DNA of 25,890 nt. Source: Chloroflexota bacterium. Lineage in GTDB: Bacteria > Chloroflexota > Ktedonobacteria > Ktedonobacterales > Ktedonobacteraceae. The DNA lies in the NCBI GenBank assembly GCA_902810755.1, contig CADDYT010000082.1, positions 1 through 25,890 of the forward strand. The letters run 5' to 3'. The stretch's first letter is position 1. The number at the start of each line of letters is the position of its first letter. The notes below the pieces were generated by a model. That model made no database searches and was not told where the DNA came from. It worked only from the letters and a program-made list of their open reading frames with translations. The position numbers and the translations under genes were made by a program. This document shows, one piece after another, positions 7,397-14,794 of this stretch.

Positions 7397-8737
7397 ATGT
7401 ACGTCTACAACGAAATCGAAACCCTGCCGCGTGAAAAGCTCAGGAAGCTCCAGGATGAGCGTCTGCGCAGCATGGTCGCCTACGTCTACGAGCGCGTGCC
7501 GTTCTACCGCGACACATTTGGCCGCGCTGGTCTCAAGCCGGACGATATTCGCTCCGTTGAAGACCTGCCGAAGCTGCCCTTCACGCGCAAACAGGATTTG
7601 AAGGAACACTATCCCTTTGGCTTACTTGCCGTGCCACGAGAGCAGACGGTGCGCATCCACGCCAGCAGCGGCACGACAGGGAAGGCTACCGTCGTCTGCT
7701 ATACCCGTAACGATCTCGATATTTTCTCCGAAGTCATGGCCCGTTCGCTCGTCACAGCCGGCGCTCGCCCCGGTATGCTCCTGCACAATGCCTACGGCTA
7801 CGGCCTCTTCACCGGCGGCCTCGGCGTTCACTACGGCGGCGAACGCCTGGGTATGACTGTCGTTCCCGTCTCCGGCGGCATGACGCAGCGCCAGATCACC
7901 CTGATTCTCGACTTCAAACCGGAAGTTATCTGCTGTACTCCATCGTATGCCCAGACGCTCGGCGAAGAGTTCAAAAAGCTGGGTGTTTCACCTGATGAAA
8001 TCAGCCTGAAGTATGCCCTGCTCGGCGCTGAACCCTGGACGGAGGCTATTCGCGCTGATGTGGACGAGAAGCTGGGGATTCGCTCAACCAATATCTATGG
8101 TCTGAGCGAGATCATCGGCCCCGGTGTCTCGCAGGAGTGCGTTGAGGCTCGCAGCGGCAGTCATGTCTGGGAAGATCACTTCTACCCGGAGATCGTCGAC
8201 CCCGATAGCGGCGAGCCGCTGCCCGATGGCAAGGAAGGCGTCCTCGTCTTCACCCACCTGACCCGCGAGGCTATGCCGCTGCTTCGCTACTGGACGAGCG
8301 ATATCACATACCTTACCCACGAGCCGTGCGAATGTGGCAGGACGCACGTGCGCATGGGACCTATTCGTGGTCGCTCCGACGACATGCTCATCGTGCGCGG
8401 TGTCAACCTCTATCCCACCCAGGTCGAAGAGGTCTTGAAGCGCATTCCCGATGTTGTTCCCCACTACCAGGTCATCGTGACCCGCGAGGGCACGCTCGAC
8501 GAGGTCGAAGTCAAAGTCGAACTGGCCGAAACCGTTTTTCAGCAGGTATCCGGTGAAATGCTCACCGATGAAGTGCTGGAAGCGAACGAGCAACTGCGCG
8601 CTCTACGGCGCAAAATTCAGCACGAGCTGCGCGGCAACCTCGGCCTCAATATGAAGATTACTCTCATGGCTCCCGGCACCGTTCCCAGAAGCGAAGGCGG
8701 CAAACTGCGCCGCTCCGTGGATATGAGAAAGCTGTGA
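7397..8737 (+). CDS. paaK: Phenylacetate-CoA ligase
   Basis: A 446-residue AMP-forming ligase that activates phenylacetate with ATP and CoA, the first step of the pathway. The start ATG has AGGGAGA 7 bases upstream. Diagnostic segments are the phosphate loop HASSGTTGKATVV (residues 88-100), the AMP-binding YGLSEIIGPGVSQEC, LRYWTSD with its conserved Asp, and a C-terminal PaaK lid domain (GRSDDMLIVRGVNLYPTQVEE, ending PRSEGGKLRR with the conserved Lys). A CECGRTHVRMGP stretch is typical of PaaK. It lies 105 bases after paaD in the same direction, so it may be read from the operon promoter or have its own; none is obvious. A 17-bp hairpin follows the stop codon. Confidence 0.95.
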   Translation: MYVYNEIETLPREKLRKLQDERLRSMVAYVYERVPFYRDTFGRAGLKPDDIRSVEDLPKLPFTRKQDLKEHYPFGLLAVPREQTVRIHASSGTTGKATVVCYTRNDLDIFSEVMARSLVTAGARPGMLLHNAYGYGLFTGGLGVHYGGERLGMTVVPVSGGMTQRQITLILDFKPEVICCTPSYAQTLGEEFKKLGVSPDEISLKYALLGAEPWTEAIRADVDEKLGIRSTNIYGLSEIIGPGVSQECVEARSGSHVWEDHFYPEIVDPDSGEPLPDGKEGVLVFTHLTREAMPLLRYWTSDITYLTHEPCECGRTHVRMGPIRGRSDDMLIVRGVNLYPTQVEEVLKRIPDVVPHYQVIVTREGTLDEVEVKVELAETVFQQVSGEMLTDEVLEANEQLRALRRKIQHELRGNLGLNMKITLMAPGTVPRSEGGKLRRSVDMRKL

Positions 8738-8742
8738 AACAG

Positions 8743-8793
8743 GAAAGAGCAAATGAGGCTGAACAGGACAGGTTTGGCCTCATTTGCTCTTTC
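8743..8793. terminator. Bidirectional hairpin terminator between paaK and smpB
   Basis: A perfect 17-bp inverted repeat (arms 8743-8759 and 8777-8793, 17-base loop) lies between the convergent paaK and smpB genes. The arms contain A-rich and T-rich ends (GAAA and TTTC), so the hairpin can serve both strands, although no long pure U tract follows. Confidence 0.75.
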
Positions 8794-8798
8794 TCAAT

Positions 8799-9296
8799 TT
8801 ACCGCGTGCGAATCGTGCGCTCCATCTCGCGCCTGACATCGCGTTCCGCGATAGCTTCGCGCTTATCATACAATTTCTTACCGCGACACAGCCCGATCTC
8901 GACTTTTGCCTTGCCACCCTTCAGATACAGCTTGAGCGGGATCAGCGTCATACCCTTTGCCTCAACCCGGCTCAGCAACTGGTCGATCTCGCGGCGGTGC
9001 AGCAGCAGTTTGCGGTTGCGCATGGGATCATGGTTGTAGCGGTTGCCATGCTCATAGACGGCAATGTGCGCATTTTCCAGCCACAATTCGCCCTTACGCC
9101 CGATGGCATACGACCCGCGCAGGTTCACATGCCCCTCGCGAATCGACTTGATCTCCGTCCCCACCAGCGCGATCCCCGCCTCAATCGTGCGATCAACAAA
9201 GTAATCGTGATACGCCTGCCGATTGACGGTAATCACCTTGATCCCCTCTGGCTTCTCCGCCGCCTTGCTCTGTGTCTTTTTCTGTTGTTTTGCCAT
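8799..9296 (-). CDS. smpB: SsrA-binding protein SmpB
   Basis: A 165-residue SmpB, which binds tmRNA and brings it to stalled ribosomes for trans-translation. The family core is clear: VNRQAYHDYFVDRTIEAGIALVGTEIKSIREGHVNLRGSYA, then HIAVYEHGNRYNHDPMRNRKLLLH, and LIPLKLYLKGGKAKVEIGLCRGKKLYDKRE, with the basic C-terminal tail RREMERTIRTR that enters the mRNA channel. These segments are quoted in parts; residues 20-165 are all typical. The N-terminal 18 residues are a lysine-rich extension (MAKQQKKTQSK), common for the family. The ATG is preceded on its strand by AAGGAG at 5-6 bases. tmRNA itself was not seen nearby. Confidence 0.95.
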   Translation of the reverse strand: MAKQQKKTQSKAAEKPEGIKVITVNRQAYHDYFVDRTIEAGIALVGTEIKSIREGHVNLRGSYAIGRKGELWLENAHIAVYEHGNRYNHDPMRNRKLLLHRREIDQLLSRVEAKGMTLIPLKLYLKGGKAKVEIGLCRGKKLYDKREAIAERDVRREMERTIRTR

Positions 9297-9749
9297 AAAA
9301 ACTCCTTAAATGAAGGACGTATATCTGCCGCTCTTACTCCATCTCTTCCGAGCAGCAGGAACACTGCCACCTGTAATGGCAGGCCAGACCGAATGGCTAT
9401 CTGTCTCATTCAGTTCAGTTTTTGACGCGCAACCCTTCCTGTCATGCTCTATACAGGCGATTACACGTATCAATGGAAGTGAGACTATTATATACCACTT
9501 CTCTATAATGGTCGAGAGGGAGAGTTGGCGGAATCCCCGTCAGGAGTGAACCGGCCCACCTGTTTACGACCGCGATTACTGAGTCGAGCCTGTCAGGGGG
9601 TTGCTTACTATGCAACGAGGCATGAGGAAAGATTTTATGAATTTATTTACGTTCTATCCCCGGTGGTTTACGGATTTTTTATAGATTATTCTGTATACTA
9701 TAGCGTAGTAGCATGTTAAGAAAAGAGAAGGCGGAGAAGGAGCATGCCG
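9297..9749. other. Intergenic region of about 450 bases between smpB and the dehydrogenase gene
   Basis: No convincing gene is seen. The part nearest smpB is its leader and promoter. From about 9510 to 9700 the sequence reads like a possible 5' leader of the downstream gene: a GC-rich stretch (9518-9600), a small hairpin GTTGC/GCAAC around 9600-9616, and then an AT-rich stretch with a TATACT at about 9692. I could not match it to a riboswitch class by eye. Confidence 0.4.
9487..9515 (-). promoter_or_regulatory. Possible promoter of smpB
   Basis: On the minus strand, TATAAT (9487-9492) has TCGACC (9510-9515, four of six matches to TTGACA) 17 bases upstream. The leader to the smpB ATG would be about 185 bases. 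A second TATAAT on the plus strand (9504-9509) overlaps the same zone, so a divergent promoter pair is possible, but its -35 match is poor. Confidence 0.4.
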
Positions 9750-11039
9750 ATGAGCTGTCTTGATATCCCCAACGAGACTGTTTTCACCATGGAGATGACC
9801 CCTATCAAGATCGGTCCAGGTGCTACCAACGAAGTGGCTTATGACCTCAAGCGTCTGGGAGTGAAGCGTGCGCTGCTGATTACCGATCGTGGGGTCATGA
9901 AGCTTGGTCTACCGGAGCGTGTGCGTTCACTGATCCAGGAAGCTGGCATCGCTGCCGAAATTTTTGATGATGTCCACGTTGAGCCAACGGATTACTCGTT
10001 TGAAGCTATCGCTACCTTTGTGCGCGGTCGCAACTACGATGGCTTTGTCGCCATCGGTGGCGGCAGCAGCATCGATTCGGCGAAGGCGGCCAATCTTTTC
10101 AGCACGTATCCGGCCCCGGTGCTGGACTACGTCAATAAGCCGATCGGGAAGGGTTTGCCCGTCCCCGGTCCTCTCAAGCCATTGCTGGCGATTCCTACTA
10201 CGGCGGGAACCGGCAGCGAAACAACGGCGGTAGCGATTATGGATGTCCTTGCCTTGAAGGTGAAAACCGGCATCTCTCACCGCTACCTGCGTCCTACGCT
10301 GGCAATCATTGACCCGCTCAATACAGTGACACTGCCGCCGATGGCTACAGCTTACCCTGGCTTCGATGTACTGACCCACGCGCTCGAATCGTATACGAGT
10401 CGGCCATACAATGCTCGTCCGCGACATCAGCCGGACCTGCGCCCGGTCTATGTGGGCAGCAATCCCATCAGCGATCTCTGGTGCGAGAAGGCGCTGGAGT
10501 ATCTGGGGCGCTCTTTCCGCCGCGCTGTCCTCAATGGGATGGATGTGGAGGCGCGCACCTTTATGGCGCTGGCAGCCACCTATGCCGGGATCGGCTTTGG
10601 CAACGCAGGCGTGCATGTGCCGCACTCGATTGCCTATCCTATTGCCGGTCTGGTCAAAAACTTCTCGCCCCCGGACTATCCTGGAGACGAGCCAATGATT
10701 CCGCATGGGCTGTCCGTTGTGATGACCGCTCCTGCGACGTTCCGCTGGACCTACCCCGTCAGCCCGCAACGGCACCTGCGTGCCGCGCAATTGCTGGGAG
10801 CGAACGTCAATGGGCTGACGACGACTGAGATGCCGGAGGTGCTTCCGCGCACGTTACTCTCGCTGATGCGTGACACGGGCATTCCAAACGGCCTGGCGGC
10901 GTTGGGGTATGGGGAGGCAGATGTGCCTGCCTTGATCGACGGCACGCTCAAGCAGCAGCGTCTGCTGGTCAACTGCCCCCGTGATGTCGGCGCTGAAGAA
11001 CTCCAGCACATCATCCAGAACAGTTTCGAATACTGGTAG
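9750..11039 (+). CDS. Iron-dependent alcohol dehydrogenase family, hydroxyacid-oxoacid transhydrogenase (HOT/ADHFE1)-like
   Basis: A 429-residue group III iron-type dehydrogenase. Starting at 9750 leaves 7 bases from AAGGAG; the ATG at 9744 is too close. The nucleotide-binding GGGSSIDSAKAA and IPTTAGTGSE and metal ligands are visible: FDVLTHALE (Asp and His), HVPHSIAYP (His) and IPHGLS (His). What sets it apart is RPVYVGSNPISDLW, followed by AATYAGIGFGNAGVHVPH and GLAALGYGEADVPALI, which match ADHFE1-type hydroxyacid-oxoacid transhydrogenase by memory. That enzyme uses tightly bound NAD to convert 4-hydroxybutyrate plus 2-oxoglutarate into succinic semialdehyde plus D-2-hydroxyglutarate. The following gene fits D-2-hydroxyglutarate oxidation. 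A plain NAD-dependent alcohol dehydrogenase is the alternative. Confidence 0.8.
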   Translation: MSCLDIPNETVFTMEMTPIKIGPGATNEVAYDLKRLGVKRALLITDRGVMKLGLPERVRSLIQEAGIAAEIFDDVHVEPTDYSFEAIATFVRGRNYDGFVAIGGGSSIDSAKAANLFSTYPAPVLDYVNKPIGKGLPVPGPLKPLLAIPTTAGTGSETTAVAIMDVLALKVKTGISHRYLRPTLAIIDPLNTVTLPPMATAYPGFDVLTHALESYTSRPYNARPRHQPDLRPVYVGSNPISDLWCEKALEYLGRSFRRAVLNGMDVEARTFMALAATYAGIGFGNAGVHVPHSIAYPIAGLVKNFSPPDYPGDEPMIPHGLSVVMTAPATFRWTYPVSPQRHLRAAQLLGANVNGLTTTEMPEVLPRTLLSLMRDTGIPNGLAALGYGEADVPALIDGTLKQQRLLVNCPRDVGAEELQHIIQNSFEYW

Positions 11040-11156
11040 AAGATAGAGGGAGTGAGCCAGTCACAGTGAATGAGAAGATCATGGGAGCGTCTACACCTAC
11101 GGGAAGCGGCTTGAATCAGGTCTTAGCGGGCATTTCCCCGTTAGAAGGGCAGGGAC

Positions 11157-14054
11157 ATGAGCATCCAGGCGATGAAATCGGTGACTATCGATGCGGAGGC
11201 TCTGGCGGCTGAACTGCGCGGCCAGATTCGTGGCGAAGTACGTTTCGACGCGGGGAGTCGGGTGCTGTATGCCACCGATTCTTCCAATTACAGTCAGGTG
11301 CCGATAGGCGTTGTCATTCCTGGAGACGTGGATGATGTTCTCAAGATTGTGGAGGTGTGCCGCCACCATGCTGCTCCTCTCCTTGTGCGTGGTGGCGGCA
11401 CGAGCCTGGCAGGGCAATGCTGTAATGTCGCGGTTGTCATAGACGTGTCCAAATACATGAACAGAATTATCGAGATCGACCCGCAGAAAAGGCTGGCACG
11501 AGTGCAACCTGGCACCATTCTCGATGATCTGCGCCATGCAGCAGAGCAATTTCACCTTACATTCGGGCCAGACCCCTCTACACACGGTTATTGCACGCTG
11601 GGAGGCATGATCGGCAACGATTCCTGTGGCACGCACTCGTTGATGGCCGGCAAAACGGTCGATAATATCGAAGAACTGGAGATTCTCACCTATGATGGCT
11701 TACGTATGCGAGTTGGCCAGACCGCTGACGAAGAGCTTGAGCGCATCATCAGGGAAGGTGGAAGGCGTGGAGAAATCTATGCCCGGCTCAAGGCCTTGCG
11801 TGACAGATATGCTGACTTGATTCGCGAGCGTTTTCCTCAAATTCCACGTCGCGTCTCCGGTTATAATCTGGATCAGTTACTGCCAGAAAATGGATTTCAT
11901 GTAGCACGCGCCCTGGTCGGTACGGAAAACACCTGTGTAACTGTACTGGAAGCTACAACGCGGCTGGTGAAAAGTCCGCCTGCTCGCGCGTTGCTCGTGC
12001 TGGGCTATCCAGACATTTACAGGGCATGCGATCATGTAATGGAGATTCTGGCGCACGAGCCGATTGCGCTGGAGGGTATGGACGATCGCTTGATCGAGGA
12101 CGCCAGAAGGAAGAATCTTCTTTCTGCCGATATTGCCCTTCTTCCGTCAGGAGGCGGTTGGCTGCTGGCGGAGTTCGGTAGTGACACCATGCAAGAAGCT
12201 GTGGATCGCGCACGCGGCCTGATGGAGGAACTGGAAAGAAAAGGCAACCCACCGGATATGAAGCTCTTTGATCATCCAGAGGTTGCGAAGAAGATCTGGC
12301 TGATTCGCGAGGTAGCGGTAGGGGCAACCGCGAGCGTCCCCGGTGAGAAAGATGTGTGGCCGGGCTGGGAAGATTCAGCGGTACCTCCTGATAAAGTAGG
12401 AGGCTACTTGCGAGATCTGCGTCAACTGCTTGAGCAATACGAGTACCGGTGGGCCTTTTATGGACACTTTGGGCAGGGCTGTATCCATACCCGCATCAGC
12501 TTCGATCTGCAAACCAGTGCCGGTATCCAGAAGTTTCGCTCTTTTATGAACGAAGCCGCTGGCCTGGTACTCAACTACGGTGGCTCCCTTTCAGGGGAGC
12601 ATGGCGATGGGCAGGCCCGCGCAGAATTGCTTCCCAGGATGTTCGGGGAAGAGCTGATGGGGGCATTCCGCGAATTTAAGGCTCTCTGGGACCCCGATGG
12701 GAAGATGAATCCTGGCAAGGTGGTAAATGCCTATCGGCTGGACGAAAATCTCCGCGCTGGCACCGGCTATATCTCTGCCCGGCCACGGACGCATTTCGCC
12801 TTTGCTGACGATGGCGGAAACATGGCCAGAGCAACGGCACGCTGTATCGGCTTTGGCAAATGCCGGAGACTGGAAGGTGGTACAATGTGTCCAAGCTTCA
12901 TGGTCACCCGAGAAGAGCAGCATTCGACACGAGGCCGCGCTCGATTACTCTTCGAGATGCTGCAAGGCAACGCTCTCGACGGTGGGTGGCGCAACGAGGC
13001 GGTGAAGCATGCACTCGACCTCTGCCTGGCATGCAAAGGCTGCAAAAGCGACTGCCCTGTCAATGTTGATATGGCTACCTACAAGGCAGAATTTCTCTCG
13101 CACTACTACAGAGGCAGATTACGGCCCATAACGGGCTATACTATGGGCTTGATCCACCGGTGGGTACGCCTCGCCGCTCTTATGCCGGCTGTGGCAAACT
13201 TCTTCACGCAAACGCCGCTACTGCGCAGCATAGCAAAGAGGCTGGCGGGGATAGCGCCACAGCGACGGATTCCGGTGGTTGCTGCGCAGCCCTTCAGGCA
13301 TTGGTTCCGCAAACGTGGTGTGTACAATCAAGGAAACCCCAGAATCATCCTCTGGCCAGACACCTTTAACAATTACTTCCATCCTGAGACTGCCATCGCG
13401 GCTGTTGAAGTGCTTGAAGCGATGGGATACCAGGTTGAGGTGCCAGAGCAGGTACTGTGCTGCGGTCGCCCGCTCTATGACTACGGCATGCTCAACACAG
13501 CCAGACACCTGCTGAGGAACATTCTCGATGCGCTACGGGTACAGATTGAGGAAGGTGTCCCTGTGGTCGGTCTGGAGCCGAGTTGTGTTGCGGTTTTCCG
13601 TGATGAGCTGCTCAATCTCTTCCCCGACGACGAGGTCGCCAGACGGCTCAGTCAGCAAACGTTCCTCTTTAGCGAATTTATCGCAAAGCAAACAGCGCAT
13701 TACCAGTTGCCGCAGCTTCACGCTAAGGCGCTGGTACACGGGCATTGCCATCACAAGGCTCTTATGAAGATGACAGATGAAGAGAACGTCCTCTCAAAAT
13801 TGGGCCTGGATTATACCATTCTTGACTCCGGTTGCTGCGGCATGGCAGGAGCCTTTGGTTTTGAGAAAGACCACTACGAGGTGTCTATCAAGATTGGTGA
13901 AAGAGTGTTGCTTCCCGCTGTGCGCAATGCCGGGAAAGATACTCTGATCATTACCGACGGTTTCAGTTGCCGCGAGCAGATCGCTCAGATGACAGATCGT
14001 CATGCCCTGCATTTAGCGCAGGTCATACAGATGGCAATACAAGGGAACCAATAA
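11157..14054 (+). CDS. FAD-linked oxidase / Fe-S / CCG-domain oxidoreductase, D-2-hydroxyglutarate dehydrogenase (YdiJ)-like
   Basis: A 965-residue fusion. Residues 45-270 are a PCMH-type FAD-binding domain (LLVRGGGTSLAGQCC; GPDPSTHGYCTLGGMIGNDS), and 270-530 the FAD-oxidase C domain (FYGHFGQGCIHTRISFD; GGSLSGEHGDGQARAELLP; DPDGKMNPGKVV). Next come Fe-S cysteines C563, C569 and C578, and then CLACKGCKSDCP (C623, C626, C629, C633). The C-terminal third has two CCG modules (LCCGRPLYDYG; SGCCGMAGAFGFEK), as in heterodisulfide reductase and GlpC. This layout matches E. coli YdiJ, which oxidises D-2-hydroxyglutarate; D-lactate or glycolate are other substrates of the wider family. Electrons should go to quinone at the membrane. 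ATG 11157 has GAAGGG 7 bases upstream. It lies 117 bases after the HOT-like gene on the same strand, probably one operon. Confidence 0.85.
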   Translation: MSIQAMKSVTIDAEALAAELRGQIRGEVRFDAGSRVLYATDSSNYSQVPIGVVIPGDVDDVLKIVEVCRHHAAPLLVRGGGTSLAGQCCNVAVVIDVSKYMNRIIEIDPQKRLARVQPGTILDDLRHAAEQFHLTFGPDPSTHGYCTLGGMIGNDSCGTHSLMAGKTVDNIEELEILTYDGLRMRVGQTADEELERIIREGGRRGEIYARLKALRDRYADLIRERFPQIPRRVSGYNLDQLLPENGFHVARALVGTENTCVTVLEATTRLVKSPPARALLVLGYPDIYRACDHVMEILAHEPIALEGMDDRLIEDARRKNLLSADIALLPSGGGWLLAEFGSDTMQEAVDRARGLMEELERKGNPPDMKLFDHPEVAKKIWLIREVAVGATASVPGEKDVWPGWEDSAVPPDKVGGYLRDLRQLLEQYEYRWAFYGHFGQGCIHTRISFDLQTSAGIQKFRSFMNEAAGLVLNYGGSLSGEHGDGQARAELLPRMFGEELMGAFREFKALWDPDGKMNPGKVVNAYRLDENLRAGTGYISARPRTHFAFADDGGNMARATARCIGFGKCRRLEGGTMCPSFMVTREEQHSTRGRARLLFEMLQGNALDGGWRNEAVKHALDLCLACKGCKSDCPVNVDMATYKAEFLSHYYRGRLRPITGYTMGLIHRWVRLAALMPAVANFFTQTPLLRSIAKRLAGIAPQRRIPVVAAQPFRHWFRKRGVYNQGNPRIILWPDTFNNYFHPETAIAAVEVLEAMGYQVEVPEQVLCCGRPLYDYGMLNTARHLLRNILDALRVQIEEGVPVVGLEPSCVAVFRDELLNLFPDDEVARRLSQQTFLFSEFIAKQTAHYQLPQLHAKALVHGHCHHKALMKMTDEENVLSKLGLDYTILDSGCCGMAGAFGFEKDHYEVSIKIGERVLLPAVRNAGKDTLIITDGFSCREQIAQMTDRHALHLAQVIQMAIQGNQ

Positions 14055-14112
14055 ACCCGCCTCATGATTTTTCGTTGTATGCCAATCCCGAACCTGAGGA
14101 GGTTTTGCTGCT

Positions 14113-14277
14113 ATGAAGCACAACAAATTTCTCTTTCTGCGAAAAAGGTTGTCAGAACTGCAACTGAGAAAAACGCTTGACAGGAGGGCCGCAGAGGCGT
14201 ATAATTGTCTTCGTCAGATAGCTCTCGTGATGCTTTGCAAGGGGTATCAGAGAGTGAATGCTGGCGAGCCGGTGTAG
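14113..14277 (+). CDS. Possible small basic protein, 54 residues
   Basis: This ORF begins at an ATG with GAGGAGG 9 bases upstream, 58 bases after the oxidoreductase stop. The product (starting MKHNKFLFLRKRLSELQL) is basic and could form one amphipathic helix, but matches nothing I know. It contains the tRNA promoter and overlaps the first 10 bases of the tRNA gene, so the reading may be accidental. Coding status is uncertain. Confidence 0.25.
   Translation: MKHNKFLFLRKRLSELQLRKTLDRRAAEAYNCLRQIALVMLCKGYQRVNAGEPV
14177..14205 (+). promoter_or_regulatory. Consensus sigma70 promoter of the tRNA-Thr gene
   Basis: TTGACA (14177-14182) and TATAAT (14200-14205) are separated by exactly 17 bases, a perfect consensus. 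Transcription would begin near 14212, about 55 bases before the tRNA, as fits a stable-RNA promoter. Confidence 0.85.
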
Positions 14278-14339
14278 CTCAGGGGTAGAGCATCGCTTTC
14301 GTAAAGCGAGTGTCGTCGGTTCGAATCCGACCTCCGGCT
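14268..14339 (+). tRNA. tRNA-Thr(CGT)
   Basis: A full cloverleaf can be drawn. The acceptor stem is GCCGGTG/CTCCGGC, with one U-U mismatch at the sixth pair. The D arm is GCTC-AGGGGTA-GAGC, the anticodon stem TCGCT/AGCGA has loop TTCGTAA with anticodon CGT at the centre, and the T arm is GTCGG-TTCGAAT-CCGAC. The anticodon reads ACG (Thr), and G1-C72 with C2-G71 fits threonyl-tRNA identity. CCA is not encoded: the acceptor runs into a T tract that may help termination. Confidence 0.93.
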
Positions 14340-14794
14340 TTTTTATTGTATTTTGCGCTGCTAGCTAAAATTTCAGGAAAGGAGGTGGTGCATTTGATGC
14401 AATCCCTGGAGATCATTGTTTCACGATGCGCGACCTCCGTTCGAGAGTGCGTTGCGAGGCAGGGAAAGCTATCTCACCTGTGAGAATGAGAAGCTGTTAG
14501 CATAAGCTCTACGGTCTTATGACTCTTCTCTTCCCCTGTCTCTCCCTGTTCCTCTCCTCTCCGGTTCGCTCCTCGTATGCAAATGACATTTCCGCTCACC
14601 ATTCTCTGAGTACGTTCGCGCACAGCTCAGTTATCTTCTTGACCCGATGCTCCCACGAACGCCACTCAGGCCGTGTTTTTTCATGTTGGCCAGCCTGGCA
14701 ACCTGCTTTTGCGAAAAGAGGGAAAGAGATTGATGGACACTCAGTTGAGATGGAACTTCTGGCTGTCTGCCTGCTATCAGAGGACAGGCGAGTG
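14340..14794 (+). other. Intergenic region between the tRNA and the second MFS gene
   Basis: A T-rich tract follows the tRNA directly. A strong ribosome binding site and a 28-codon ORF lie at 14379-14483. The MFS reading frame is open back to 14519, but its first 92 residues are rich in Ser, His and Cys, without membrane helices, and look like untranslated leader. No structured RNA was recognised. Confidence 0.4.
14397..14483 (+). CDS. Possible 28-residue leader peptide
   Basis: A near-perfect Shine-Dalgarno sequence (AAGGAGGTG, 14379-14387) precedes adjacent TTG (14394) and ATG (14397) codons opening a 28-residue frame (MQSLEIIVSRCATSVREC then 10 more). I do not recognise the product. The quality of the ribosome binding site is the only strong evidence. 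Confidence 0.25.
   Translation: MQSLEIIVSRCATSVRECVARQGKLSHL

Noticed and set aside
8784..9425. 213-codon open frame on the plus strand
   Set aside because: It is the reverse of smpB, which is firmly identified.
9438..9448. CCTGTCATGCT, the first bases of the palindromic repeat family
   Set aside because: Only 11 bases match; no inverted partner or core sequence nearby, so chance similarity is enough.
9297..9749. tmRNA (ssrA) next to smpB, or a known riboswitch
   Set aside because: No tRNA-Ala-like ends, tag-coding frame or recognised aptamer core was seen.
9927..10790. 287-codon open frame on the minus strand
   Set aside because: Lies wholly antisense to the iron-dependent dehydrogenase gene, has no family resemblance, and is explained by high GC codon bias.
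11066..11212. Small ORF (GTG 11066 or ATG 11081) before the large oxidoreductase
   Set aside because: It overlaps the start of the oxidoreductase in another frame and its product (Gly/Ser-rich end) looks accidental.
14519..14794. N-terminal extension of the second MFS protein
   Set aside because: The 92 extra residues contain no helix or family feature and the ribosome binding site is missing.
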